Below are positions 42,656 to 51,347 of a DNA stretch of 64,000 nucleotides, piece by piece. Source of the stretch: JAGNLV01 sp964612145 (GTDB taxonomy: Bacteria > Zixibacteria > MSB-5A5 > GN15 > FEB-12); contig CAZTBP010000011.1 in NCBI GenBank assembly GCA_964612145.1, positions 76,118 to 140,117 on the forward strand. Direction: 5' to 3'. Below the pieces are notes generated by a model. It saw nothing but the letters and a program-made list of their open reading frames with translations. It had not been told where the DNA came from and made no database searches. The stretch's first letter is position 1. The number at the start of each line of letters is the position of its first letter. A program made the translations under genes and the position numbers.

Positions 42656-43087
42656 TTATTCCAGCGACTGCATCAGCTCGTCTTTGAAATCAGCCTTGGC
42701 CTCGACGTACTTTCCCTCGGCGGTCGCCAGTACTTCGCCGCTGTCGTTCGTCACCTGACCTTTGGTGAAGAAGACGCGGCCTTTTGAGCGGGTAACGCTG
42801 CCGGTAAAGGTTAGATGGTCGCCGGTTCGGATAGCTCGCTGGTAGCGGATAGTCATTTCCACGGTGACGGCAAAGATGTCCTGGGCGAGAATAGCCTTGA
42901 TCATTACTTCATCGAGCAGCGCTGCAGTTACGCCGCCGTGGTATATGCCGCTGTATCCCTCGAAGGTATCGTCGGCGGTAATTTCGGTAAACGCCTTCTC
43001 ACCGTCGAAAAAGAACCTGGCTTTCAGGCCGTGTACGTTCTTATCGCCGCAGACGAAACAACCGGAGTATCTGGCTACTTCTTTCAT
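42656..43087 (-). CDS. PaaI-type hotdog thioesterase
   Basis: A 143-residue hotdog-fold thioesterase. The start is the ATG at 43087; an extension to 43123 has no support. It carries the family block CFVCGDKNVHGL near the N terminus and YSGIYHGGVTAALLDEVM (near 46-63), whose Gly-Gly and Asp/Glu shape the active site between subunits. A later TVEMTIRYQRAIRTGDHL strand-turn fits the fold. It would cleave small acyl-CoA esters. The substrate is unknown. Confidence 0.87.
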   Translation of the reverse strand: MKEVARYSGCFVCGDKNVHGLKARFFFDGEKAFTEITADDTFEGYSGIYHGGVTAALLDEVMIKAILAQDIFAVTVEMTIRYQRAIRTGDHLTFTGSVTRSKGRVFFTKGQVTNDSGEVLATAEGKYVEAKADFKDELMQSLE

Positions 43088-43141
43088 GCCGGATAAGAAG
43101 AGTGATGTCGGGCGGCTTGTCAATGATTCGTACGGCGGGAC

Positions 43142-43174
43142 AAAAAAACCGGCTGCCTGAGGCGGCAGCCGGTT
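43142..43174 (-). terminator. Rho-independent terminator of the lipoprotein gene
   Basis: An 11-bp perfect minus-strand stem AACCGGCTGCC/GGCAGCCGGTT (43147-43157, 43164-43174) followed by a T-run (TTTTTTTG). Confidence 0.85.
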
Positions 43175-43206
43175 GAAAGCTTACTACACTTTTTGCGGGT
43201 GTGTGT

Positions 43207-44061
43207 TTACGCGGACGGAGCTATACACTCCTGGCGCGAGTACGTCCAGGTGACACCGTTTGAGGTTACGGTGGTGGTGGTCGTACCGTTTTCGAAGGTG
43301 ACGTTGAAGTTCCAGGTGGACTGGACCTCGGCGCCGTCGTCCTTCTGATAGGTCATGGTGACCGTGGCAGACAGCAAACCGGCGGACGGACAACCCTGGG
43401 CCCAACCAACCTGCGTCTTCTGGATGGTGAAGTCGGACAGGGTGGCGTCGACATTGATGTCGCGGCGGACGGTGGAGTCGGCCGATACAAAGTCCCAGCC
43501 CCAGGTGAAGTCTTGCGTACCGTTAACAGTGGCTTCTTGTGTATCCAGGCCGGTGAAAGAGATGCCGAGGTGGCCTTCACCGTTGATGTGGGTCACGGTT
43601 GTGTCGGGTGCGTTCCAGGACCAGTGGTGACGGTATTGGAGTTGCTCGAGGTCAGCCGGTTCCTGGCTCGGGACGCCGTCACGGATGAACTGGATAGAGT
43701 CGTTGACAACCGCGGCGTAGTCGGTGGCGTTGTGCCATGAGAGATGTACAATGTGCCAGCCGCCGTTGTAGGACACGCTCAGCGAGTCGGTCGTGGCGCC
43801 AGGATCACCGGGGCCGTAGTGGATCGGGTCGGTGGTACCGTCGCCGGGCAGGTTCGAAATCGAGCCGAGGCCTTCGTGGAAGAAGGTCAGGGTCGAGTCG
43901 ACAAATTGTTCAAACTGGCTGTTTACAGCCTGAAATTCGGGATCCTCGAGGGAGCCCCAGTTCACCGGGTTGCTATCGTCGTCGTCGCCGCAACCCCAAA
44001 ATCCGAAGGCGGTGACCAGCGCGATTACACCCAAGAAAACCAAACCTTTTTGGGAACGCAT
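43207..44061 (-). CDS. Lipoprotein of unknown function
   Basis: A 284-residue protein with a lipoprotein-like signal (VFLGVIALVTAFGFWGC) whose lipid Cys would be residue 24, followed by an acidic DDDD. The mature part is strand-rich, with repeated Thr/Asp/Trp (GGWHIVHLSWHNATDY, HHWSWNAPDTTVTHINGE, DFTWGWDFVSADST), consistent with a beta-sandwich or lipocalin-like barrel. It ends TWTYSRQECIAPSA. No family is recognised. It has its own strong terminator. Confidence 0.78.
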   Translation of the reverse strand: MRSQKGLVFLGVIALVTAFGFWGCGDDDDSNPVNWGSLEDPEFQAVNSQFEQFVDSTLTFFHEGLGSISNLPGDGTTDPIHYGPGDPGATTDSLSVSYNGGWHIVHLSWHNATDYAAVVNDSIQFIRDGVPSQEPADLEQLQYRHHWSWNAPDTTVTHINGEGHLGISFTGLDTQEATVNGTQDFTWGWDFVSADSTVRRDINVDATLSDFTIQKTQVGWAQGCPSAGLLSATVTMTYQKDDGAEVQSTWNFNVTFENGTTTTTVTSNGVTWTYSRQECIAPSA

Positions 44062-44116
44062 CGTGCGTCTCCTTTCTCTTTTAACAGTTCCCCCGGGTGT
44101 AACCGTCGCAAAAGCG

Positions 44117-45019
44117 CTATTTAAGCAGGAAGGCCATAATGGCTTTCTGAATGTGCAGCCTGTTCTCGGCTTCGTCGAACACCCGCGACTGCGGTCCGTC
44201 CATTACCTCGTCGGTGATTTCTCGGCCCCGCTCAGCCGGTAAACAGTGCAGCACAATAGCTTTCGGGTCGGCCAGAGCCAGCAGTGAACTGTTAAGTTGA
44301 TATCTCCTCAGTTTCTCTGCTTTCTCGTCAGCCAGATGTTTCTGCCCCATCGAGGCCCACACATCTGTATAGACTACATCGGCACCGTCAACCGCTTCTT
44401 TAGGGTCCTCCGTGAGCAAAATCGTGGAGTCGGGATTCGATTTGGCTTGCTTGAGAATGGCTTCGTCCGGCTTGGTGTCAGCCGCGGTTCCGATACGGAA
44501 CTCCAGCGGAATTCGGGAGGCGAGGTTCAGCCAGCTGTTGGTGATGTTGTTGCCGTCGCCGACATAAGCTATTTTGTACCGGTCTTTTTTCTCGACGTGT
44601 TCCAAAACAGTGAAATAGTCTCCCAGAATCTGGCAGGGGTGGACCAAGTCGGTCAGGCCGTTGACTACCGGAACAGTCGCGTGTTTGGCCAGTTCGTCGA
44701 CATCGGACTGCTTGAAGGTGCGGATCATAATCAGACCAACGTAGCGTGAGAGTACCTGGGCGGCGTCGGCGACCGTTTCGCGCTGGCCGAGTTTAATTTC
44801 GTTGTCGGTGACGTACAGGGCGTTGCCGCCGAGTTCGTTGATCCCGACTTCAAACGAGATGCGGGTGCGCAGCGAGGCTTTGGTGAAGATGCAGGCCGCG
44901 CTTTTGCCCTCGAGTGGCTTGGGGGCGATCTCCCCCTTTTTCATTCTGGCGCAGAGGTCGAAGATTTCGTGGATTTCCTCGGCTGTGAAATCCGTGATCT
45001 GGGTCAGTGAGCGAGCCAT
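44117..45019 (-). CDS. argF: Ornithine carbamoyltransferase
   Basis: A 300-residue enzyme of arginine synthesis that joins carbamoyl phosphate to ornithine to make citrulline. The carbamoyl phosphate motif reads SLRTR (49-53); STRTR is commoner, but the Leu variant also occurs in this family. HPCQILGD (127-134), DVWASMGQ (219-226) and HCLPAERG (258-265) are intact and fit the ornithine rather than aspartate enzyme. A related succinyl- or acetylornithine specificity cannot be excluded by motif alone. No other arginine genes are in the window. Confidence 0.92.
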   Translation of the reverse strand: MARSLTQITDFTAEEIHEIFDLCARMKKGEIAPKPLEGKSAACIFTKASLRTRISFEVGINELGGNALYVTDNEIKLGQRETVADAAQVLSRYVGLIMIRTFKQSDVDELAKHATVPVVNGLTDLVHPCQILGDYFTVLEHVEKKDRYKIAYVGDGNNITNSWLNLASRIPLEFRIGTAADTKPDEAILKQAKSNPDSTILLTEDPKEAVDGADVVYTDVWASMGQKHLADEKAEKLRRYQLNSSLLALADPKAIVLHCLPAERGREITDEVMDGPQSRVFDEAENRLHIQKAIMAFLLK

Positions 45020-45137
45020 ATTACCTCCTGAAAAGGTTGGTTTTTGTTGTCAAATCTCGTTGAATAAAAAGTGTGGCCTGACTAAAGTCAAGTGACGGGG
45101 AGCCGGACCGGCGGATATTGGCCAGACATGAGTGGTA

Positions 45138-45166
45138 TTGATAATATGGACCGTGTAGTTTATTTT
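45138..45166 (+). promoter_or_regulatory. Possible promoter of the AlgE-like gene
   Basis: TTGATA (45138-45143), a 17-base spacer and TATTTT (45161-45166), about 60 bases before the start codon. Both boxes are imperfect. Confidence 0.35.
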
Positions 45167-45226
45167 GAATCGGAATGGATACTGGGAACGGGGAAAGACA
45201 CCCCGCAGAAATTGGAGGACTTTCTT

Positions 45227-46489
45227 ATGAGGTGCAGGTTGGTAATTTTTGCGATTGCAGGTCTGCTGGCCGGTATGGCAAGTGATGTTGTTTCGGAAAC
45301 GGTCTGGGATATCAGCGGCCAAGTGAGGTTGCGGGAGCAAGCTGATGACAAGTCATTTGTCGCCCATCGCGGGGCTTTCACCTTTTATGAGATACGCACG
45401 CGTGCCGCAGTCGGCGCCGTAATTGAAGACAACACACATGTCTTCGTGCAGATACAGGACAGCCGGATAGCGGGGGATGTCAATCAGTTTGGTGAGCGAA
45501 CGTCGGGGACTCTGAACGATTCCAAGAACGTTGATCTGCATCAGGCTTTTGTGAAGATCGACAACATTTTTGGCGAGGGCTGGGGGGGTCTGGGCGGCCG
45601 CTTTGAGTACAATCGAGGGAATCAGCGAGTGTTTGGGGGTGTTGGCTGGCACAATATCGGGCGGTCTTTCGAGGGCGCCATGTTGTGGTATCACCGGCCC
45701 ACATTCAGGATCGAGCTTTTCAACATGTACCTGCGTGAGATGCAGACTCCGTGTGACGAAGAGGATTTTATGCTGGGTGGTATCTATGCCAATGTTACCG
45801 ACTGGAATCTCGATCTGTTCGCCTTTATCGAGTTTGACCGACGCAACTCCGGTTTTCCAGCAACGGCCAATGATCTGGAGCGGCTGAACATCGGTACCTA
45901 CTATCAGCGCACCTCCGGGGACTTTGATGTGGAGCTGAACGGCGTTTATCAGGTCGGTGAAAAGTCGGATCCGAGTCGCGCTGCGCTCCAAGAGCCACTG
46001 GACATTTCGGCTTTCATGTTCACTTTTGAGGGCGGATTTTCGTTTGCCGGTGAGCGCAACGCTCGCGTGGCAGCGGGGATCGACTACAGTTCCGGCGACG
46101 ATGACCCGACCGATAACGAGGTCAACACCTACCAGAACAGCTACTACACGGGTCACAAGTTTCGCGGGCACATGGACTATTTTATAACGTCCGGAGCGGC
46201 CGGGTTGGTGGATATCATCCTGCGAGGGCAGGTCGATCCTCTGCGCGGCTGGACGCTTAAGGGCGACTTGCATTTCTTTACTACGGCCGCGGACTACGTA
46301 TCACCGATAGATGGGGCAACGACAAAGGATGTCGGGGTGGAATTTGATCTGTCGGTATCAACGACACGGGTCGCGGGGGTGCTCTTGCAGGTAGGAATTT
46401 CGGTCTTCGCACCGTCGGAGGATTTCGCCGGATTTGCCGATCCTGACCCTGGAGTCTGGACATATTCGATGGCAACCGCTAATTTTTGA
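45227..46489 (+). CDS. AlgE-like outer-membrane beta-barrel (alginate export domain)
   Basis: A 420-residue outer-membrane protein. The start is the ATG at 45227 behind TTGGAGG, opening a signal peptide (LVIFAIAGLLAGMASDVVS). A 45-residue upstream extension has no binding site. The body alternates amphipathic strands (e.g. FYEIRTRAAVGAVIEDNTHVF, VDLHQAFVKIDNI, RFEYNRGNQRVFGGVGWHN), as in the alginate-export family of porins. Members with this pattern serve as general carbohydrate or organic-acid porins in many phyla; alginate synthesis genes are absent here. The terminal Phe (MATANF) fits outer-membrane insertion by the BAM complex. Confidence 0.82.
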   Translation: MRCRLVIFAIAGLLAGMASDVVSETVWDISGQVRLREQADDKSFVAHRGAFTFYEIRTRAAVGAVIEDNTHVFVQIQDSRIAGDVNQFGERTSGTLNDSKNVDLHQAFVKIDNIFGEGWGGLGGRFEYNRGNQRVFGGVGWHNIGRSFEGAMLWYHRPTFRIELFNMYLREMQTPCDEEDFMLGGIYANVTDWNLDLFAFIEFDRRNSGFPATANDLERLNIGTYYQRTSGDFDVELNGVYQVGEKSDPSRAALQEPLDISAFMFTFEGGFSFAGERNARVAAGIDYSSGDDDPTDNEVNTYQNSYYTGHKFRGHMDYFITSGAAGLVDIILRGQVDPLRGWTLKGDLHFFTTAADYVSPIDGATTKDVGVEFDLSVSTTRVAGVLLQVGISVFAPSEDFAGFADPDPGVWTYSMATANF

Positions 46490-46584
46490 GTGTTCCGAGG
46501 CTGAACAGAATAGTGGACGAAAGTCGTTGAAATCCTTGCGGATCGCAACCGCACAGGACATATTACGTACTTATATACGGAAGC

Positions 46585-46607
46585 GGGACCGGGAAATAAC
46601 CGGTCCC
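46585..46607 (+). terminator. Hairpin after the beta-barrel gene, no T-run
   Basis: An 8-bp perfect stem GGGACCGG/CCGGTCCC (46585-46592, 46600-46607) between the barrel gene and the LiaF-like gene. No T-run follows. Confidence 0.4.
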
Positions 46608-46642
46608 TGTCCGTAAGGTCCTGTAAGGAATGGAATTAAGTT

Positions 46643-47386
46643 ATGACCGCCAAGAAAGCGACACTGGGCATCGTCCTCATTGCACTCGGATTCCTGTTGC
46701 TGCTGCAGTCGCTGGATATTTTGGAGTTTCGCGATTTCTGGCGGTACATATTCCCGTTAGGTTTGATCGGGTTCGGTGCCTGGTTGATTGTCCGCAAGCG
46801 TCAGGAGACGGAACGTGCCGAACAACATCGCCAGCATGACCAGTACGGCTACACCCCTCCCCCGCCGCCGGGATCATCGGGCGGCAGCCAGCAGGGCTGG
46901 GGTGATATTCATGTTCAGACCTCCGATGATCCTGATCCGGGACAGCCGGCCGGAGGCTACACCCACTCAACAGGAGAGCCCCGGGTGTCGGAGGCGCCGT
47001 CAAGCGGCGGGGCCGGGAAGCTCCAGTACAACAAGCTGCTGGGTGATATGTTTATCGATCTGGGCAACCAGGGGGTTCAGGATGTTGAGGTATCGATGGG
47101 GCTGGGCGACGTTGAGATTAAGCTGCACGGTGCTCAACTGGGGACGGGATTGAATCGGATGATTATTTCGACGTTTTTGGGTGATGTACGGATTCTGGTA
47201 CCGCAGGGAATGGAGATTTTTGTTCACGGATCCAATTTCATTGGGGCTATTGATGTGCTCGGGAAAAACTCGGACGGTTTCGGAAATAATATCGACGCGC
47301 AGACAGCGAATTACAGCAGCGCCGAGAAGCGGTTATATATTGCCGCAAATACGTTTTTGGGGGATATTCGGGTCTATTTCGTGTAG
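46643..47386 (+). CDS. LiaF-like membrane protein
   Basis: A 247-residue protein. Residues 5-50 form two membrane helices (ATLGIVLIALGFLLLLQSL and YIFPLGLIGFGAWLIV) of the LiaI/LiaF transmembrane type. A Pro/Gly/Gln-rich linker (near 60-125) follows. Residues 130-247 are the strand-repeat C-terminal domain of LiaF (KLLGDMFIDLGNQGVQDVEVSMGLGDVEIKL, then ISTFLGDVRILVPQGMEI and the closing FLGDIRVYFV). LiaF proteins sense or restrain cell-envelope stress signalling in Firmicutes. No partner kinase is adjacent, so the role here is inferred from the domain alone. Confidence 0.82.
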   Translation: MTAKKATLGIVLIALGFLLLLQSLDILEFRDFWRYIFPLGLIGFGAWLIVRKRQETERAEQHRQHDQYGYTPPPPPGSSGGSQQGWGDIHVQTSDDPDPGQPAGGYTHSTGEPRVSEAPSSGGAGKLQYNKLLGDMFIDLGNQGVQDVEVSMGLGDVEIKLHGAQLGTGLNRMIISTFLGDVRILVPQGMEIFVHGSNFIGAIDVLGKNSDGFGNNIDAQTANYSSAEKRLYIAANTFLGDIRVYFV

Positions 47387-47413
47387 GCGCCTGATTACAG
47401 AGAGGCATTGTTT

Positions 47414-47440
47414 GCTCGGCATTGGTTCGAGCGTTTTTTT
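47414..47440 (+). terminator. Rho-independent terminator of the LiaF-like gene
   Basis: A short stem GCTCG/CGAGC (47414-47418, 47428-47432) followed by G and seven Ts. The stem is only five base pairs, but the T-run is strong. Confidence 0.6.
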
Positions 47441-47447
47441 ATGCCTG

Positions 47448-48800
47448 TTACAGGATATAGCGGCTTAAGTCTTCGTCCTCGACAATGTCCGCCAGTGCGC
47501 TGTCGACCTGCCTGGCGGTGATGACGACTTTTTTCTTTTTCACCGGCGGTTCGAAGAGGATGTCCTCCAGCAGGGTTGTCATCACCGTGTGAAGGCGCCT
47601 GGCGCCGATATTTTCGGCTTCGCTGTTTACGTGCTCGGCGTATTCGGCGATTTTGCGCACGGCCTGTTTCTGGAACTCCAGCTTGACATTCTCAGTTTGG
47701 AGCAGTGCCTGGTACTGCAATACGAGCGCCGATTTCGGTTCGGTGAGGATCCGTTCGAAATCATCGGCGGTGAGGGAATCCAGTTCAACCCGAATCGGGA
47801 ACCGTCCCTGCAGCTCCGGTATCAGATCGGAGGGTTTGGCACCGTGAAAGGCGCCGGCGGCGATAAAGAGAATATGGTCGGTTCGGACCATGCCGTACTT
47901 GGTGTTGACGGCACAGCCTTCGACAATCGGGAGGATATCGCGCTGTACGCCTTCGCGGGAGACATCGGGGCCGGTGCGAGAGTTGTCGCCAACAATCTTG
48001 TCTATTTCGTCTATAAAGACGATTCCCGCCTCCTGGACGCGATCCATCGCCTCGGCGATGCATTCATCGAGATCAACGAGGCGGTCCATTTCCTGGTTGA
48101 GGAGGAATTTTCGGGCCTCCGCGATCGGCATTTTTCGGCGGCGGGTCTTTTTGGGCATGAGGCCGGAGAACATGTCCTGGAAATTGGCCGAGAGTTCTTC
48201 CATTCCCATCGGTGAAAAGATCTCGACTACAGGTGACTGGCTTTGCGGCGTTTGGACTTCGACCTCGCGGTCGTCGAGTTCGCCGGCGAGCAGTTTCTTG
48301 CGAAATTTCTCGCGAGTCTTGGCGATGGAGTCGGCCAGCGGGGCCTCGGCGCTCTCCCCCGGTTTGGTTTCGGGTGAGGGCATCAGCAGCAAATCCAACA
48401 GGCGCTCGGTAGTGTTCTTCTCGGCGCGTTCGCGGACGAATTCCATCTTTTCGGTTTTGACCATGTTGACGGCGATATCGACCAGGTCGCGGGTCATCGA
48501 TTCGACATCGCGGCCGACATAGCCGACCTCGGTGAATTTAGAGGCCTCGACCTTGATAAACGGCGCGCGGGCAAGATCGGCCAGACGGCGGGCGATTTCG
48601 GTTTTGCCGACACCGGTGGGACCGATCATGATGATGTTGTTCGGCATAATTTCGCCTCGGAGGTCATCGGTTACCTGCTGGCGCCGCCAGCGGTTACGCA
48701 GGGCGATGGCGACTGACTTCTTGGCTTTATCCTGACCGATGATGTACTTGTCGAGGTGTTCGACGATTTCCTGGGGAGTGGGATTTGGGATTGAGTTCAT
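47448..48800 (-). CDS. hslU: ATP-dependent protease ATPase subunit
   Basis: A 450-residue AAA+ unfoldase that feeds proteins to HslV. It begins with PTPQEIVEHLDKYIIGQD. Walker A is GPTGVGKT (60-67), followed by the pore loop EVGYVGRDVESM. An intermediate I-domain lies near 120-225. Walker B is IVFIDEIDK. The C-terminal DLSRYIL tail docks into the protease. The longer frame upstream lies inside hslV; the ATG at 48800 overlaps the hslV stop by four bases (ATGA). Length and motif order are standard. Confidence 0.97.
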   Translation of the reverse strand: MNSIPNPTPQEIVEHLDKYIIGQDKAKKSVAIALRNRWRRQQVTDDLRGEIMPNNIIMIGPTGVGKTEIARRLADLARAPFIKVEASKFTEVGYVGRDVESMTRDLVDIAVNMVKTEKMEFVRERAEKNTTERLLDLLLMPSPETKPGESAEAPLADSIAKTREKFRKKLLAGELDDREVEVQTPQSQSPVVEIFSPMGMEELSANFQDMFSGLMPKKTRRRKMPIAEARKFLLNQEMDRLVDLDECIAEAMDRVQEAGIVFIDEIDKIVGDNSRTGPDVSREGVQRDILPIVEGCAVNTKYGMVRTDHILFIAAGAFHGAKPSDLIPELQGRFPIRVELDSLTADDFERILTEPKSALVLQYQALLQTENVKLEFQKQAVRKIAEYAEHVNSEAENIGARRLHTVMTTLLEDILFEPPVKKKKVVITARQVDSALADIVEDEDLSRYIL

Positions 48801-49336
48801 TTTATCGTTTCGACCGTAATTTCGTGGTTGGTAAAGACACAGATGTCGGCGGCGATTTCGAGCGCTTTGACGGCGATTTTTTCGGCCGACATGCGCGGGT
48901 TGGCATAGATCAGGGCACGGGCGGCGGCCAGCGCATAGGTACCGCCGGAACCGATTGCCAGGATGCCGTCGTCCGGCTCGACAACGTCGCCGTTGCCGCT
49001 GACCAGAAATATCCGTTTGCCGTCGGTCACACTGATGAGGGCTTCGAGGTTCTTGAGCATTTTGTCCGTGCGCCATTCTTTGGCGAGTTCGACCGCGGCC
49101 CGCTGGAGATTGCCGGAGAACGCATCGACTTTTTGTTCGAGTAGTTCGTACAGGGCCAGTGCATCGGCGGCGCCGCCGGCAAATCCGGCGAGAATCTTGC
49201 CGTCGTGCATAACCCGGACCTTGTTGGATTTCGACTTCATAATCGTGTCGTCGAGCGTCACCTGACCGTCGCCGGCCATAGCGGCTTTGCCGTTGTGGAC
49301 AATTCCGATGATAGTTGTTGAGCGCGTACGCATCAT
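48797..49336 (-). CDS. hslV: ATP-dependent protease proteolytic subunit
   Basis: A 179-residue threonine protease of the proteasome-like class. After removal of a short propeptide (MMRTRS or one residue more) the N-terminal Thr of TTIIGIV becomes the nucleophile. MAGDGQVTLDDTIMK matches the family, as does the sodium-site region near the end. It is part of xerC-hslV-hslU, an order known from Firmicutes and others; eight bases separate it from xerC. It is expected to act in heat-shock protein turnover. Confidence 0.97.
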   Translation of the reverse strand: MMRTRSTTIIGIVHNGKAAMAGDGQVTLDDTIMKSKSNKVRVMHDGKILAGFAGGAADALALYELLEQKVDAFSGNLQRAAVELAKEWRTDKMLKNLEALISVTDGKRIFLVSGNGDVVEPDDGILAIGSGGTYALAAARALIYANPRMSAEKIAVKALEIAADICVFTNHEITVETIK

Positions 49337-49344
49337 CTCCCCTG

Positions 49345-50259
49345 TTATTCTTTGCCGCCCGATCGGGGGTGGGCTTTGCGGTAGACTTTTTTCATCGCCT
49401 CGGCGGTAATGTGCGTGTATTTCTGTGTGGTTGACAGAGACGCATGGCCGAGGATTTCTTTTATGAGCATCAAGTCGGCGCCGTTTTCCAGAAGGTGTGT
49501 GGCGAAGGAGTGGCGCAGCGTATGGGGTGTGAAGTCCATACCCCGTTTTCGCCCGAACTTTCGCACGAGGCGGTCGATAGACCGCACACTCAATGGCTTG
49601 CCGTATCGGTTTAACAGCAGACGGTCGGTAACGGTGCCCTTGCTTTGTAGAAAACGCTCGCGTTCGATGAGATACTCTTTAAGGTCGGTCAGGGTCTCCT
49701 CCCCGACCGGGGCGATACGGACCTTGTTGCCTTTGCCGGTGACAGTGATGACACCCTGTCGGAGGTCGATATCAGACAGGCGCAGGCCGGCGAGTTCTTC
49801 GCGTCGTATGCCGGTTGCGTACAAGAGGGCGATCATGATGAAATCGCGGCGGTAGAAGAACGTCCGAGAGTCGCTATCGCCGAGTGCTTTTTCAAACAGC
49901 TTATCGGTGTCTCCCTGCGGGATGAAGCCGGGGACATCGGCCCGGAATTTCATTTTGGGGAGCTTGAAAATGTACTCCCGGTGTTTATTGCGGAGCGAGA
50001 GGAACTTCTGAAAGCTCGACAGTGCCGACAGGAACCGTGCCAGCGACCGGTTTGACACGCCGGCCTCGGAGCGCTGTCGGAGGTAGACACGCAGCAGCAA
50101 GGGGTCGTTTTTTCTGCCGGACGGCATGGCCTGGTACTGCTGTTCGAGGTAGTCAATCCACGGGTGCAGGTCACGTCGGTAAGCGTCGATCGTGCGGTTC
50201 GAGTAGCGGCCCTGGTTGGCCATCGACTTGATGAATTCTGTGAGCGCCTTGTTGAGCAT
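49345..50259 (-). CDS. xerC: Tyrosine recombinase XerC
   Basis: A 304-residue tyrosine recombinase. The N-terminal SAM-like domain (1-105) binds DNA. The catalytic residues are Arg152 (TGIRREEL), Lys176 (TGKGNKVR), His246 and Arg249 (HTLRHSF), His272 (LGHASLSTTQ) and the nucleophile Tyr281 (QKYTH). The start is the ATG at 50259; an upstream extension is not supported. Position just upstream of hslVU supports XerC, which resolves chromosome dimers, over an integrase. XerC and XerD cannot be told apart with certainty by motif alone. Confidence 0.93.
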   Translation of the reverse strand: MLNKALTEFIKSMANQGRYSNRTIDAYRRDLHPWIDYLEQQYQAMPSGRKNDPLLLRVYLRQRSEAGVSNRSLARFLSALSSFQKFLSLRNKHREYIFKLPKMKFRADVPGFIPQGDTDKLFEKALGDSDSRTFFYRRDFIMIALLYATGIRREELAGLRLSDIDLRQGVITVTGKGNKVRIAPVGEETLTDLKEYLIERERFLQSKGTVTDRLLLNRYGKPLSVRSIDRLVRKFGRKRGMDFTPHTLRHSFATHLLENGADLMLIKEILGHASLSTTQKYTHITAEAMKKVYRKAHPRSGGKE

Positions 50260-50458
50260 AGGTAGTGGTATGATAGAGTCTGTGATAGGAAGGGTCAACA
50301 AATAGCTTCAGACTAAGACTTCCGGGAACTGGGCCGGGCGACTATTAACGTGACAAATAGTCTGGCGCAAGGCATTATACAATAATTACATCCGCTTCAA
50401 ACATTGCAAGGCCGAACTTATATTTGGATCCTGTATATTTAACTTGGGGGAAATAAAC

Positions 50459-51208
50459 TTGCTAAGAATCTACTTCGACGAATCAGGAACAGATGCGGCA
50501 AACCAATACATGTACGTGGCTGGCTGTATGCTGTCTGACGATGACTGGGAAAGAGTGGAACCGGCGTGGCAAGAGAGACTGGATAGAGATGACGTTTCTC
50601 GCTTCCGCGCAAGTAAATGCGAGGCCGCGAGGGGCGAGTTTGAGAAGTGGAGCCGACCCAGAATTGACAGCCTCTTCTGGGACCTTTCTGGCTTACTTTC
50701 CGGTCTCGATTGCGCTGTCACCTGGGTGCAGCTACATAAGGAGAATTTCAAGGAAGTTTCTCTCGAATTTCCGTCAATTGAGGTTAGAGACTACGAATTC
50801 TGCCTTCTGCGTGCCGCCGAGATCGCAGGCCTACTGCCTATAATACTCAAGCGACCTGATACAGTTAAACTCATATTTGAATCAGGCCAACCCTGCCGCC
50901 AACACGTAAGAAATCGCATTAAGTTGCTTCATAATGGAGTTCCCAACGAAGTCCTCCCGATAGAATTTCAACGCAAAGAAAACCATGTCCGTTTTCAGGT
51001 CGCCGACCTGATTGCCTGGGAGTATCTTAGGTATACAAAAGGAAAAGTAGTGTCTCCTCATCGCCCACTGCGCCCGTCCCTGAGGCGCTTGATTGATGTA
51101 GACCCTGATCGATTGGTGAGCTACCCATTTTGGGCGAAAGAAAAGATTAGACCAGAATTTGTGCGTTTGAGAATGGCATATCCTGAGGGTTTTCGGCCGC
51201 CTTCATAG
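50459..51208 (+). CDS. DUF3800-domain protein
   Basis: A 249-residue protein of the DUF3800 family. Its hallmarks are MLRIYFDESG (1-10), with the acidic DESG, a later FESG (140-143) and QVADLIAW (180-187). The fold is thought to be RNase H-like with acidic residues that could bind metal. The start is the TTG at 50459, which follows GGGGGA at proper spacing; another TTG at 50444 overlaps that binding site. The gene is lone, on the opposite strand to both neighbours, and uses more AT-rich codons (e.g. AGA, ATA) than they do. It is likely an accessory acquisition. Confidence 0.87.
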   Translation: MLRIYFDESGTDAANQYMYVAGCMLSDDDWERVEPAWQERLDRDDVSRFRASKCEAARGEFEKWSRPRIDSLFWDLSGLLSGLDCAVTWVQLHKENFKEVSLEFPSIEVRDYEFCLLRAAEIAGLLPIILKRPDTVKLIFESGQPCRQHVRNRIKLLHNGVPNEVLPIEFQRKENHVRFQVADLIAWEYLRYTKGKVVSPHRPLRPSLRRLIDVDPDRLVSYPFWAKEKIRPEFVRLRMAYPEGFRPPS

Positions 51209-51347
51209 CCCTTGTTCCCCATTTCTGACCCTTGAACCCTAATCATTTTCCTGAATGGGCTCTTCATAATGCGGATCTACATTGAGTTCGCAGTACCAAG
51301 TGCCCGGCGACTCTGAAGCGGAGATTTCCCTATTTTTTAAGAGATTA

